DNA of 64,000 bases from Chondrilla cf. caribensis (taxonomy: Eukaryota; Porifera; Demospongiae; Chondrillida; Chondrillidae), in assembly GCA_964020155.1 (NCBI GenBank), contig OZ026569.1:2224971-2288970 (forward strand), written 5' to 3'. Of this stretch, positions 1-12,800 are shown piece by piece. Each line of letters begins with the position of its first letter. Positions within the stretch are counted from its first letter, which is position 1. A model generated the notes under the pieces. That model was given only the letters and a program-made list of their open reading frames with translations, was not told the origin of the DNA and ran no database searches. The position numbers were made by a program, and so were the translations under genes.

Positions 1-222
1 CGCATACACATACAAACACACACACAAAAAAACGAACACAAACACAAACATGCACACAAACACAGATAAACACACACACTCACACACACACATACACATA
101 CAAACACACGCACAAAACACAAACACAAACACAAACACAAACACAAACACGCACACGAACACAAATAAATACACACTCATACACACACACACGCACACAC
201 ACACACACACACATACCACACT
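1..222. repeat. CA-rich microsatellite
   Basis: The first ~220 bases are an impure (CA)n tract mixed with ACAAAC hexamers. The ORF through it reads only His/Thr/Asn and is an artefact of the repeat. Confidence 0.95.
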
Positions 223-240
223 TCATCTACTGCATAGTTC

Positions 241-965
241 AAGCTAAAGTAGGCCACTTAGAGGTGTCTTGGACTTGCATAGATAATTATATTATAGGCA
301 TGGTTATATCAGAACATGACCTTTTCTGATAATTTTCACCCTGTATTTGCTATATTCGAATATCGCTACATATATTGCTATAACTACCACTGTAATAGAA
401 GGTGTGTACAAGGTGTGTGTAAAACACTTATATGACACACTTTGAGTAATGAAGGGGGTGTAATAGCTAAAAAGATATTGAACATATTTGAGAGAGGACT
501 TTGTAGACAACACCTTTTAATCAATCAGCACTGTTCTCTTTGAAAATTTTGTATGTTCAATAGCATTATGATGCCATAAAGGTTCGTACACAGTAATTGA
601 GTTGGCAATTCACCGGTAAGGACAAAAAGATTGTTGTGATGTTGAATGTTGAAATTAATGCAATAAAAAATGCTACCAAAATGTTGAACCTAATGTAATG
701 TTTCTCATTGATTGTCAGTTTAGTGTGCAAAAGGTACATAATAAGAACAAACCATCTCCATTGTATAGTGTACACAGAATAGAAAGTTATTTTCTGGTAC
801 TGTAAAAGTGAATGATCACTATGATGAAATTCATGTCAGTGATTAAACTAAATGCTTGATATGTACCTAATCAAGATCTCGTCTCAAATTTTAAGCCAGA
901 CTATATATGTAAAACCTGAGAATGCTTGAGTATGCATATTAAAGTATGTATATTAAGTAGCTCAC
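241..965. other. non-coding stretch, nothing recognised
   Basis: AT-rich DNA with short chance ORFs. It lies downstream of the last recognised exon of gene A (minus strand) and may hold its 3' UTR or further 3' exons. No splice-flanked coding block could be placed. Confidence 0.4.
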
Positions 966-3900
966 CCTATTTTGAAATGGTATGATTTCTTTTCTGCCAC
1001 CAAGCTTCTGAAAGAGATCAAGAATGATGTGGATAGCTGCATTGTTCTTGGGTTGTAGTGATGAAAAATCACTCCTACACTCAAACTTCTTTGTCATTTC
1101 CTGTTTACAGCCCTGTGGGAAGCTCTTCAAGGAGACATAGAGGTGTAAGAAATTTGCAATCAATAGAATCATGCTCCTACTGCACAGTATGGTGCATGGA
1201 AAAGGGTACAGCAACCCAGTTATCAGAAGATATTAAATGATTGCTTTCGTGCACCTTGGTCAGTGACCAAACGGTTAAATTAAATATTAATTGAGTGCCT
1301 GAAGAAGCCCGTGAAGGGTGAAATGTTGCACGAATGATTAATTTTTGAAAAGAATTGTTTGAATATCGCTATAGATGTGTTAAACAATAGTCCTACAACT
1401 ATAAAGAAATACAACCAACATGTCTAACAACTTTCACAAGTTCATCATTAATGATCCATTCAATATACTGTCTAGGGCAATATGGTAACATAGAGTTAGG
1501 TGTTTGGGTTTACATAGTTGCCAACTGTCCTGAATCATCTGGGACAGTCACGGATTTTTCCAGTGGCAACATGTCCCTCACGGATTGGTGAAAATCACTG
1601 AAATGTCCCGGATTTAACAACAGTAAACCGAGTAAACAAAATCCAATTATCTTCATTCAAAATGTCCTTAAAAGTGTCATCACAATTGATAAAAAGTGCT
1701 TCAATTCCATCTAGCTGCTTTATCGTCATTCGTTATTCTCCAGTATAATGAATATTTAGCGGCCTGTTCAACTTACTTTCAGTTGTGTTTGGATCTCTCA
1801 TTGACAATTTTGAAGCTCATGGAAAGATTTTCGTGGGTTTTTGTCGTTAATTCATAAATCTAACGATGTAAAACTCACAATTACTTTCCTATGAAGCATA
1901 ACATCAAATTATCCCTCAAAAATTGGCCTTTAGTTTCATCCATCATTTGACAGCCATTTGCAATATGACGTCATAAAATTAATATAGTGCTAATGTTACT
2001 TTTGTTGTGTGAAATGCAATAGTAAACTGAGATACATTAATAATTTTACATTAAATGCAGTATGATATTTAACAAGGTTCTGGGCTGTACTTTTTCAGCT
2101 ATTTATCAAGCACAACCAAAAATCATTCTAAATATATTCATATATTTGTTGAGCCATTTTGGCCACAGCATGTAGGTGTAGATACATGAATGTCCCTGAA
2201 GGAAATTTTCAAGGGTTGGCAACTATGGGTTTAGGTACAAATTTTATTACAGAAGTGATTGGAGCATTCTCACACAGCGGTCACAAATACATTGCCATAA
2301 TTTTTCCAGTACATGTCAGCACGTACAAACCTCAACAAGATTGTATCCAGATAGAACTGGGTACCTCTGTATCAACTGCTGGATAACTTCAGGTTTTTGA
2401 TATATGTACTCAGTTGCTGCTTCTTTCATACTGTTGATAACCAAATTAGTGCACCAACTGTATGTCTTCTGTTAGGAAATAAGTTTAAACATGTTTTTGA
2501 AAGAGAATGAGTGGTGATTATAACGGCAATATGCTAGTAAGTGTGGAAGAGATTTAATTACTGAAATTATATTCACTTTGCTCACCATGAATATTTCACA
2601 GAATAACACTTGTAGCCCCAACCGGATGCTGTTGTACCTTTCAGGTAATGACATTAGTTTTTGATAAAATTTGCTGTCTTCATTGAACTGTGGAGTTTTT
2701 TCCCCAGGCATTTCAATCATCTCTGCAATCTCAGTGATAGCAGTTTTGATACCACTGTATCATGATAAAGAGTGGATGTAATTTAGTATGATGCAAGAGC
2801 TTTATACAGTTATTAATTGGATAAAAATCATTTATCACATTTATATATTTGTTATTCTTATGATGAATGAATTAAACTAACTAGTTAGATTACCTGCCCA
2901 ACGGAAATGATAACCTGATGTCACAACACCTTGCATCTACTTATGCAACTTTAACAGGAACTCCCACAATAGGAAAAATTGTGTATTTTGTGTATGGCGA
3001 ATGGTACGGGTCATTTCAATTTTCAAAGAAACAGTCTAAACTTTCACAAAACCCATTATAATGGCACTCTATGGATTCTGCTGAGGGCTTTTTGTGAACT
3101 TGACATGAATTGCAGTGAACTACAGAAGTTAGTGAACAATTAAACAAACAAACAGAGAATATGTAAATTATATAATGATACATAATTGTATATATACACT
3201 TGTCCTTCCCACCTAACATAGTGCGTTATACAATATACTTTTATAAAGTCATATGCATTTCACCATAATATTGTATACATCCTTCTTCAGTTCGGATTGA
3301 ACAAACAATAACAACAATTCTGTACAGCTGAAAACAATTATCTGAACCCAGTATTCAGATTTCTGCATTGGTAGAATTCCTGATTCTTAATTGTAATGAT
3401 GCATAAGTATTAACGTACTATATAACTGTTCTAATCATTGCAATTATTATTCAACAAGAAAAATTAAGTTTGTTGTTGCTCATTCACATAAGAAATCACT
3501 TTGGTTTAAGGATTACAAGTATTGGTATTGCTCAATCAAAGGCCCGATTACACTAATGTACTAAATTATGAATTAGTTTAAAACCACTATGATATATGTG
3601 GCTTACTTGAATCAGTTACATTTTGTCTTAACACGTTCACAATGTCATTGTAATTTGTTAAATTGGTTTAGACTTTAATTGATTTGGGAAGTGCTTGAAC
3701 ACCTTAGTGCAATCAGGACTAAGATCCAAACATATGCACTATGGTACAAATGTGATGCAAAATATTAGGTTGAAATCAGATCTTAATAAAATAGCTTTCC
3801 CTGTATGATTTTTGGAAAATGACTTCCTATGTACATTACACAATACATCTTAATCTATTTTAACACTCCCTACATTATGTCACCGAATATACCTTGCTTC

Positions 3901-6900
3901 TTCAGGATCTAACTGCACAACATCCATGGGTCTACACAGTAACATAAGATTATTTGAATGGATTCTGTCATCATATTTTCTTACTGTAAGATTATACTAT
4001 TACCTCTGAAGTTTTGATAACGGTTTCTGACCATGACTTTCAAGATACATCAAACATTCATCTCGTTCTTCAGTCACCTTTCTCAAATGTGTTTGCAACC
4101 TACGTATATTGAATCAGATGAGAAATAAATAAAAACATTTTTTTACAAGGTAATAAAGATTTCTCACTGTCAAAGTTGAAATCAATAATTATACAGCTGA
4201 CAGGAGATCAATATCAGATTGATTTCAGAGATGGCAAACTGAGACTCAGCAAAATATATTTATTGAACGGATTATCAACATGATTTGTTGTGTGAAGTGG
4301 AAATTTATTAGTGAACACCTACAGCTTGCCTGTGTTTGTTTAAAATGGACCAGGAAAATAGTGAAATTGAATTTGTAAAGAGGCACTTACCTAGAGCATT
4401 CAAGTGATTTTTGCTCATGTTGCACTTTACTACAAATTTTAAATACAACAGAATATAATAGTGGATCAATAATTTATGCAATACAGAAACTATGAGAAAA
4501 ATGTTAAAAACTCTGCCTCTTAATTTTATGTAGCAACTGTCACCGCACTTGCCTCTATGCCCTTATTGCCTCAGAAAGTTCAACAGACAAAAGTACACAA
4601 CCCAAGTTGTGAGTGAAAGAAACAAGTGAGATGACAGAAGCCAAATTTGGGCATGTTCTGAAGTCTCATTGCAATGGACAATATAGGTACACATCTACCA
4701 GCAGGTCTCCTCCACGGTGCTCCATTAATTGTCATTCATGAAGAATAGCACTTGTGGAGGACTTTGGATATTGTATCAACAAACCCACATGCCCAATAAT
4801 GCTACCCATGAACTGGATATTGGCTATTTTGTATTGATCAGTAAGAATAAAGCCCAGTCATTGAAGTTGATGTGCATATACATATTTTGCTGTTTAACTC
4901 AAGTGTGAGGTGAGCATAAGCAAGTCCCAAAAACATCATGCAATCTTACCAACCTTTCATAACTCTTCAACTGAACTGCATCAAGGCTGACAGAAATAGC
5001 AATAACAATATTATGTGATTCAAATTTAGGCATTTACCTATTATTACAACATCATTCATTCAAAATGTGAAATTAGTACAGTGGGTGAATTGGCAGGGCC
5101 ATTAACAGAGGAAGTGGGCTAATATATAAACAAATAACGCAATATAATCATACAATATTCTCCATTACATAAATGGATGAAGTGTACAGATAACCACTAA
5201 GTCAGCAACCAAGCATCTGGGGTAAAACATATTGTTGTCAAAATTTAAGTGAGATTTTGAGGTGAACGATGAAATAAAGTTTATACTTTATATCCAGACT
5301 CTGTTATTCAGGTACATACAAATAACTTGATAGTACATGCTTACATACCATTGACACAAATCTTTAGCAGCTCTTTGAGTTCTGAAGGAATAACAGAGTA
5401 TCAGGGTCACTGAAATAGGTACTGAGGTATTTCAACTACCACCTTTCAAGTTTTTCTTTGATATTGACATTATCACTTTCAGATTTTGATCTACAAAGAC
5501 AGAGTAAAATTATAAAAGTTGGAGATGAGTGCTCCCATGTTTTAATGCCCCTTAATCAACATCTACCTTTGCCTTATGTTAGAGAATACTGTTACTTTAT
5601 ACAATATCACTACCATGTCATAAATCTATACAATCATAGTTTTAACAATATGTGTATGTATGCAGATTAAAATAATATTAAACAATACAGAAACAAGTGA
5701 TTCGAGTTCATAAACTCATGGGGCTGCCGACCCTTGCACTCTAATTACTTGGGTGTCTTTCTTATGTTCAGAAGAACCGTCAATGAAGTTATTATAATAT
5801 GTTCGGCGGAGCTTCAGTGCACGAATTCTAGCTCAATTTCTAATTGCCGGCGTTCGAAATTGGCCATCTTGTTTTCGCACAACATTAATTATAATATATA
5901 GACATTGTTGCTGTTACGCATAGGAACACAGATTATATATATATATTTATATATATATATATTGAATGAGCATTACATACCGGATGTCGAAATGAAAACA
6001 ATACAGGTACTGCTGCAGCCTAAAAACTTACTTTTCATGTTCCCATTTTTCCTGTAATTCTTCAATTTGCTTTTTAAGATGAGAATTCCTTGAATTAAGA
6101 CATCACAAGTAAGTGTATAATAGCTTCAACAATTTGATAAGTGTACACACATTATTTGCTCTTCGTGAATCTTTTCTTGAAGATGCTTGATTTCTGATTC
6201 ATGTCTATTTCATGTGTAAATTATAAGAAATTTAATACAAATTAGTAGATATCATGGAAGTTCAGTAAATAGAGATATGGCATTTTGCTTAACTTACTTT
6301 TCATGTTCCCATTTTTCCTGTAATTCTTCTATTTGCTTTTTAAGATGAGAATTCCTTAAAATAAGACATTACAATTAAGTGTGATAGCTTCAACAATTCG
6401 ATAAGTGTACACACATTATTTGCTCTTCGTGAATCTTTTCTTGAAGATGCTTGATTTCAGATTCATGTATATTTCATGTGTAAATTATAAGGAATTTAGT
6501 ACAAATTAGTACATATCATGGACGTTCAGTAAATAGAGATCTGGGATTTTGCAGCTTGGCATTTGCAAATCAGTGGTTTATAAAATTCGCAGTAGTTGTA
6601 AAGAAAAGTAAAAAAGTGAGTTCAGTGTTGAAAAATGAGGATACAATTGTGATCATTTGCATTATCTCAAAATTTGCCTACTTATATTGTAAATCATTAT
6701 AAATGCGGCTGCTTCTCAGATTCCTATATTGCATAGTTGCATATACAGTGGAACCCACTTAACACGAACATGCATAAGATGAAATATCGTTTATCACAAA
6801 CAATTCCTTTTGTCCTGATTTTGTTACATACAAAATCTGTACAAAATGTTCCGGATAACACGAAACCAGATACTACGTATTTTCGGATATGACGAAGAAA

Positions 6901-9805
6901 TTTCCTGGTCTGATGTGTGACTTTTATAGCTTAACGCGAAAGACGGCAGCTCCTAAGCAAAAATCTCTTTCAATCAAAGAACCCATGGATATTTTGAAGG
7001 CAGTTGCATGAAAGAGCAGGACAGCATGGATCGAATAGTCAGATCCCTAAAGAATTCGGAATCGTTAACTCCACTCTCTCGACAATCATAAAGGATCAAT
7101 AAAAGATTCTAGCGGCTTTTAAAGAATCCTCTTTCGAACCAGGAAGGAAGCAATTGCCTGCTGCAACCTTTGAAGACGTTGAGGAGGGCCTGTTAATGTT
7201 GAAACTCCTCCTGTAACGGTATCAGAGGTGCAATCTTGTACGGATGAACTATGCAGATTCTTCCAAAGTAAAGATGAAGGATGCGACTTCTTTTTTGGAA
7301 ACATTTATTAACAAACAAAAAGTGAAGAGTCAAGGCAGACTATGTTAACAGAATTTTTTACTAGTGGTAACAAATAACCTAGTGTTGGTTTTGTTCGACT
7401 CTATATGATGTGTTTACTTTATTTGTTCGTACTTTACTTGTTTACTGTACTTTTTATTATGCTAATGAATATTCTGTTTACATGAAATTCTGTTAACATG
7501 AAAGTTTCTAATTGGTCCTTTAAATTTCGTGTTAAATGGGTTCCACTGTACATTCATACATTTGCAGAGTTGCAAATAATGGTAAATTTGCAGTTGTAAA
7601 ATTTGAAGATAATTCAAATGGCCACTATTATAATGTCCTCATGTATAAAATGTGCTCCTATGTGTAACTGCAACAAATAAATTGTAATATACTTTACATA
7701 ATGAAAAAGATGGCTGCTATTGAAATTCTGAGAAATAGAAATTGAGCAGAAATTTGAGTGCTCTTAGTTTAAGAACCTTTACTGAACATATCTTCAGTTT
7801 GTATTGTATTGGACAGCTTATTCATTCAGGGAAAGCCTTTAGCCAATGGCTACTACACTAGGCACCCTGTCTTTTGAATTTAAACAGACATCCAAGTGAT
7901 TCGAGTGTAGAGACAGCAGACAATGAATTTTTTAACTCAAATTACTTGTTTATCCTTATAAACAGCAAAATAAAACTTCTATATAGAAACTTTTTGAAAA
8001 GTTCAATATCTCATTGCTAGGAAGGTTTAACAGAGGTAGTAATGGGTAGATAGTCATTAATTCAGAGTCTTCTCTACACAATAAGTATTATTAATAGTAT
8101 TCTTTGACATACGTAATATTATTATTATATTGTAAGTGAAGACTATGATATTTTTCTGACAAAATCTTCTATATGGAAGTGCAGGCATAGTATCTGATGT
8201 ATATAATACAATTAAAATCAAGAATATTCTAATTAAATACCTTTGTTTAGCTTCTTTCAAGGCCTTTTTAGTGTTCTTATGTTCTTCTCTATGATAGTAA
8301 AAACAGTGTGAAAATATGAGTCAAATACCATAATATATCTGCAAGTATTAAATTTTCCAATGATTTTCCATTATCACAAACGTTCAGATCAATGCATAGA
8401 CAGGATTATGATGAAATTGTATGTTCAGATCAATTGGAGTGAAACATAGATTATCGGACACCACCTATATTTGGATACATAGAATTAGCTTTTAGGCAGA
8501 ATGTATAGCCTACAGACTCCCAATAAACTTTGCTCATGGACCATTGTATAAAGTCACTCTCCACTTGGTAAGATCCTCGTAGCTTTTTGCAGCATTGGAA
8601 ATTATCAAAAAAGCATATGAAAATAATTAACATTTGGGCAAAGAAATGAGTTTACTGACAGACTTGACTACAGGGTGGAGAAGTAACACAGAGCCCGAAA
8701 AGCACTGGGGCTGAGAAAAAAACTATACCCAATGATAATCAATGTTATATTAATTGTAATGTGACTACTATAATAATAAAAAATTTAAACACCATATTTC
8801 AGCATGTAACTAGGTAACTATTTTTATTAAAATTAAATAAATTAAATGCAGAAAACCCTACTTTTCATGTTCCCTGTCTTTCTGTAATGCTTTAATTTGC
8901 TTATCCAAAAGTTTTTCTCTAAAATTAAAACAATTAGAAGTACTGTAGATGAAAATCTTCAATAATATGTAGTGGCCAGAAATCTAGAAAGAACTTGTTA
9001 ATGAATGCTAAAATCCATGCGAAAGGTAGACAGTATCAAGATAATCCTTGTACATCACAAAAAGCTATTTGCAGATCATTTCCTGGAGAAACGAAACGTA
9101 CAAATTATGCGGCAAATGGTAGGAGGCCCCCTGAAGAAGATTAGTATGATCTGCCATATCATTAATCTGCAAAATTCCCCCGAACCAATTGTGGGAGATT
9201 AAAGAATATTCACTGTATATTTATTGAACCACATTACTCTTGAATATGATTACTCACTGTTTACTATGAGCTATTTCTTTCTCCTGCTTTGCTTCACTTG
9301 CTTGGACCTCAAGAACATTATTCCTTAAATTAGAACATTTATTGTCACTGAGATGAAAGACCCTTGATAACTCAAAAGTGACACAAACTTTGTTTGCTCT
9401 TCAGAAATTGCTTCTTTAAGGCGGCTGATTTCTGATTCATGTCTGCAGTTTTAGTGCAAGTATCAGAAATATTGTGAAGGCATATAATAATCATAAACCT
9501 TAATCATGATGAAATGTGATATTGAACGATGATTTGAAATAATCCATGCAGTATTTCTGGATTAAAAATAAACAGAATTGCAAATGTATTTGATTTGGTT
9601 TCATAACTTTGTTTATACTAATCTATTGCAGTTAACAGGGCAAGGTCTACTAATACCTTCACTATATATATTTGTTCTAAATATGTGAAAATCTAGAAAG
9701 GAGCTATTAAAATTTAGTAAATAGGTAATAAATAACTTTTGGAATTTTTTATTTAGTGCTATTTTGGACAACTGTCCTACAATGCACTTTAATAACAACA
9801 ACAAC

Positions 9806-9842
<37 letters not shown>

Positions 9843-12800
9843 TATCGAAGAAATTTGCTGCTCCTTCAACTAGTTGGGCCTTATTTCCTGTCGCCGACAA
9901 GTGCTATTCCAAGAAAGCCTCAAGTCTGGCCATAATTGCAGTTGATGGTGAAAGACTGAAAGTTTCCACGATTTCCATCACAGCTGCCTATACTATAACA
10001 AACTTCGGTGCAAGCTCATTCATTGCTGACCTGGGTGACCCCATAATTGTTGGTGGTGGGAGTAAATTTGCATACAGTCTATTGGAAACCATTGTTTGCA
10101 ATGATAATATATTAATTCTTTGGAACATGAATCTATTCAAATAACAATACGTGTAATCAATAATTTAGGGGTACTTCAATACTTTTGTGTGCTGCACACA
10201 TTGTTGTAACTAATAAGTCATACAAAACTCTACATTAATTGAAGAATACAAACCTGTATTTATCTTCTTCTTTACGGGCTAATAAAGTTAAATTCTCTTC
10301 CCTAAGTCTATATAATTCACCAGGGGTAAGCATAGTATACAAATAATGTAATCACAATGGATTCCATTTAATTACTATTAGTTACAGCTAACTATACAAA
10401 GGACAAATAAAATGCAGTTGAACACAAATGTTATGTTCTATAGAATAAAGTATATAGGCTTTGTAGAAATTAATTGGAGTAGTATTTTTTTCATAGAGCT
10501 CTTATAATGTTTTATTTTAATATACTGTACATAATACTCTAATGCATAAACTAATTCTAAACTTTCTTCAGCTGATGGCACAGCATGCGGTGTCAATGAT
10601 AAGTAATTGTTTGCGGCAGCCATTATATTGTTTTCATTCCAACTCAATTCAACTCCTAAGGAGCAATGAACGATTACTATGCTATTTATTCAGTGATATT
10701 TGTTCAAATTATCTTGCAACTACAATCATTATGCCATAATGCCCATACATTAGTGCCTGGTGACATATTGATTTCTTATTGAAGTTTTTTTTGCTGGAAA
10801 TCAACTTGCTTGTGGAGAAAGGAGAAAAGGGAAAAACTGGGAGCTGCAGGACTCAAACCCAGGGTGCAATATAATTATCTGGGATTGAAGATTATATGGA
10901 ATGATTACATTGATTAGATGAGATGCAAAAATGAAGATAATCAACACAATTAATAATATTGATTCCTTTTTTGCCAATGCAAGAAACACCTGTATCTTGT
11001 AAAGTTTAATAATTAATGGTTAGATGCATATGACTAATCAATATAACTTGTCTTACAGTGTATAGTTGTGAAGTAGCTACAATTTTATCATGTTTTTCCT
11101 TCATGGCAGTCCAATGCACTGTGATGCACTAAGGTGAGTCAGAAGAGGGTCTTGGAAAGTGCAAGCTGCATATAAGTTAGTGACCAGTAAGTTATGTCAA
11201 GTTTGTTGAATTTTCAGCTACCTGACTCAATTACACCCTTTTCTTGCAGAGCCACCGAGGGATTGGAAAGTTGATGTACAGTGCCTCTATCAGACATAGC
11301 AACACCGGATGGACCTGAAATACTATTGAAATTGTTTTGGTTGCTGTACTAACTATTACCTTTGTGATGCCAAACTGTATTGCCACTAAAAATGTCCGTT
11401 TTCAAGAAGGACGAAATTGGAAGTGGACACAATCGGCTGTTTGGGAAAGATTTGTAGGACTTAAACCACAACTACTCTTATAATATTATATTTGATATTT
11501 TTTAAGATAATGGAAAAAGCACTTTCATGTCAAAGACCTTTTACAATCCATGCATTCTATTGTTACAAGTATAGCGGCCTTGTGCCTCGGACAAAAAATA
11601 CAGTACATAATAGTAAGTAGGACAGTAACTAGCTTATCACTAAAGGTTTTGACACTTGTTAAGACAAATGGAAGGGCTCCTCCTAAGACAATATTAAGAC
11701 CCAGCGTTAATATGCTACAAATTACAACCAATATGATCAAATTAGAAGGAAAAGGTCTAGCTAATTCCTCGTTACCTGTATTGTTTTGATGAACTGGGCG
11801 CCTTGTGTATACTGGCCTGACTGTAGGACAGATATTAATTATACTACCCGGTCTAGTTTCTTGTACGACAACATTGGGTGATAAATTATGTGATATGCCA
11901 TTTTTCTGTAGCGTGGCCAAGATACCATGTTATACTCACTTCAACACTTCCCTCTTTGCTACTTTGACTTCTTTTTGCAACTGTTCACAGCTAACAACAA
12001 AAATGACAAATGAGTAATGTCTGTCTCTTTTCATGAAATCATATTAATAGCATATAATAATAATGGAGATGTCATAATTATCACACTGCTATACGTCGCA
12101 TAATTTGTCTTATTCTAAAAAGAAAAAATGGAGAAGAAAAAAATGAAATAGACTGACTATGTGAGTTACATAAGATCAAATTTCTTGGAGATTATTCTCT
12201 TGTAATATTTTGTACATCCATTAACTACAGAAAAGTCTTGCTATGATTGCTATGTACAATATGACGTAATTTAACTTACGTCCTTCTCAAGCTGTCTACG
12301 TCTTTATAGGCTTCAGTATCTTTAAGTACACTTGTAACTTGTGGGGCTACTCTCACTCTGGAAATAGAAATACAATAATTATAAGTTACATATTTATTAC
12401 ATACATTTGATATGTATGGTTAATATAGTAATTAATAAGGTATAGTAAGAGTGAAGCTATAATAGTATTATTATGTTCAACAGGATACTATTACAATAAG
12501 AACGACAATAATGAAAACTAAAAAGTGATGTGATAATAATAATTTATTATTGTATTTGTAAATGTACATTATCAAATCCCCTTCATGTGTCTAACTAATA
12601 AAGTACTGATACTGAAAAGTTGATGGGAATAAATATCTAAATATTTAAGAAAAACGGCTTTCTTCGAATACTTCACAGCATACACAATTATCAACATGGT
12701 AGTTTTCATACCTATTTTGACAGGCTTGAAGTTGAGTTTCCAGAGCTCTTTTTTCAGATTCCAATGTTAAACATCTATGCATGTGTATACAGTAAAGTAA

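Noticed and set aside
50..247. His/Thr/Asn-rich ORF
   Set aside because: Direct translation of the CA microsatellite.
9613..10144. Overlapping ORFs with poly-Leu or poly-Asn
   Set aside because: Both are carried by the (AAT)n run. The flank after the repeat stays open for ~95 codons but shows no domain I can name and no splice support.
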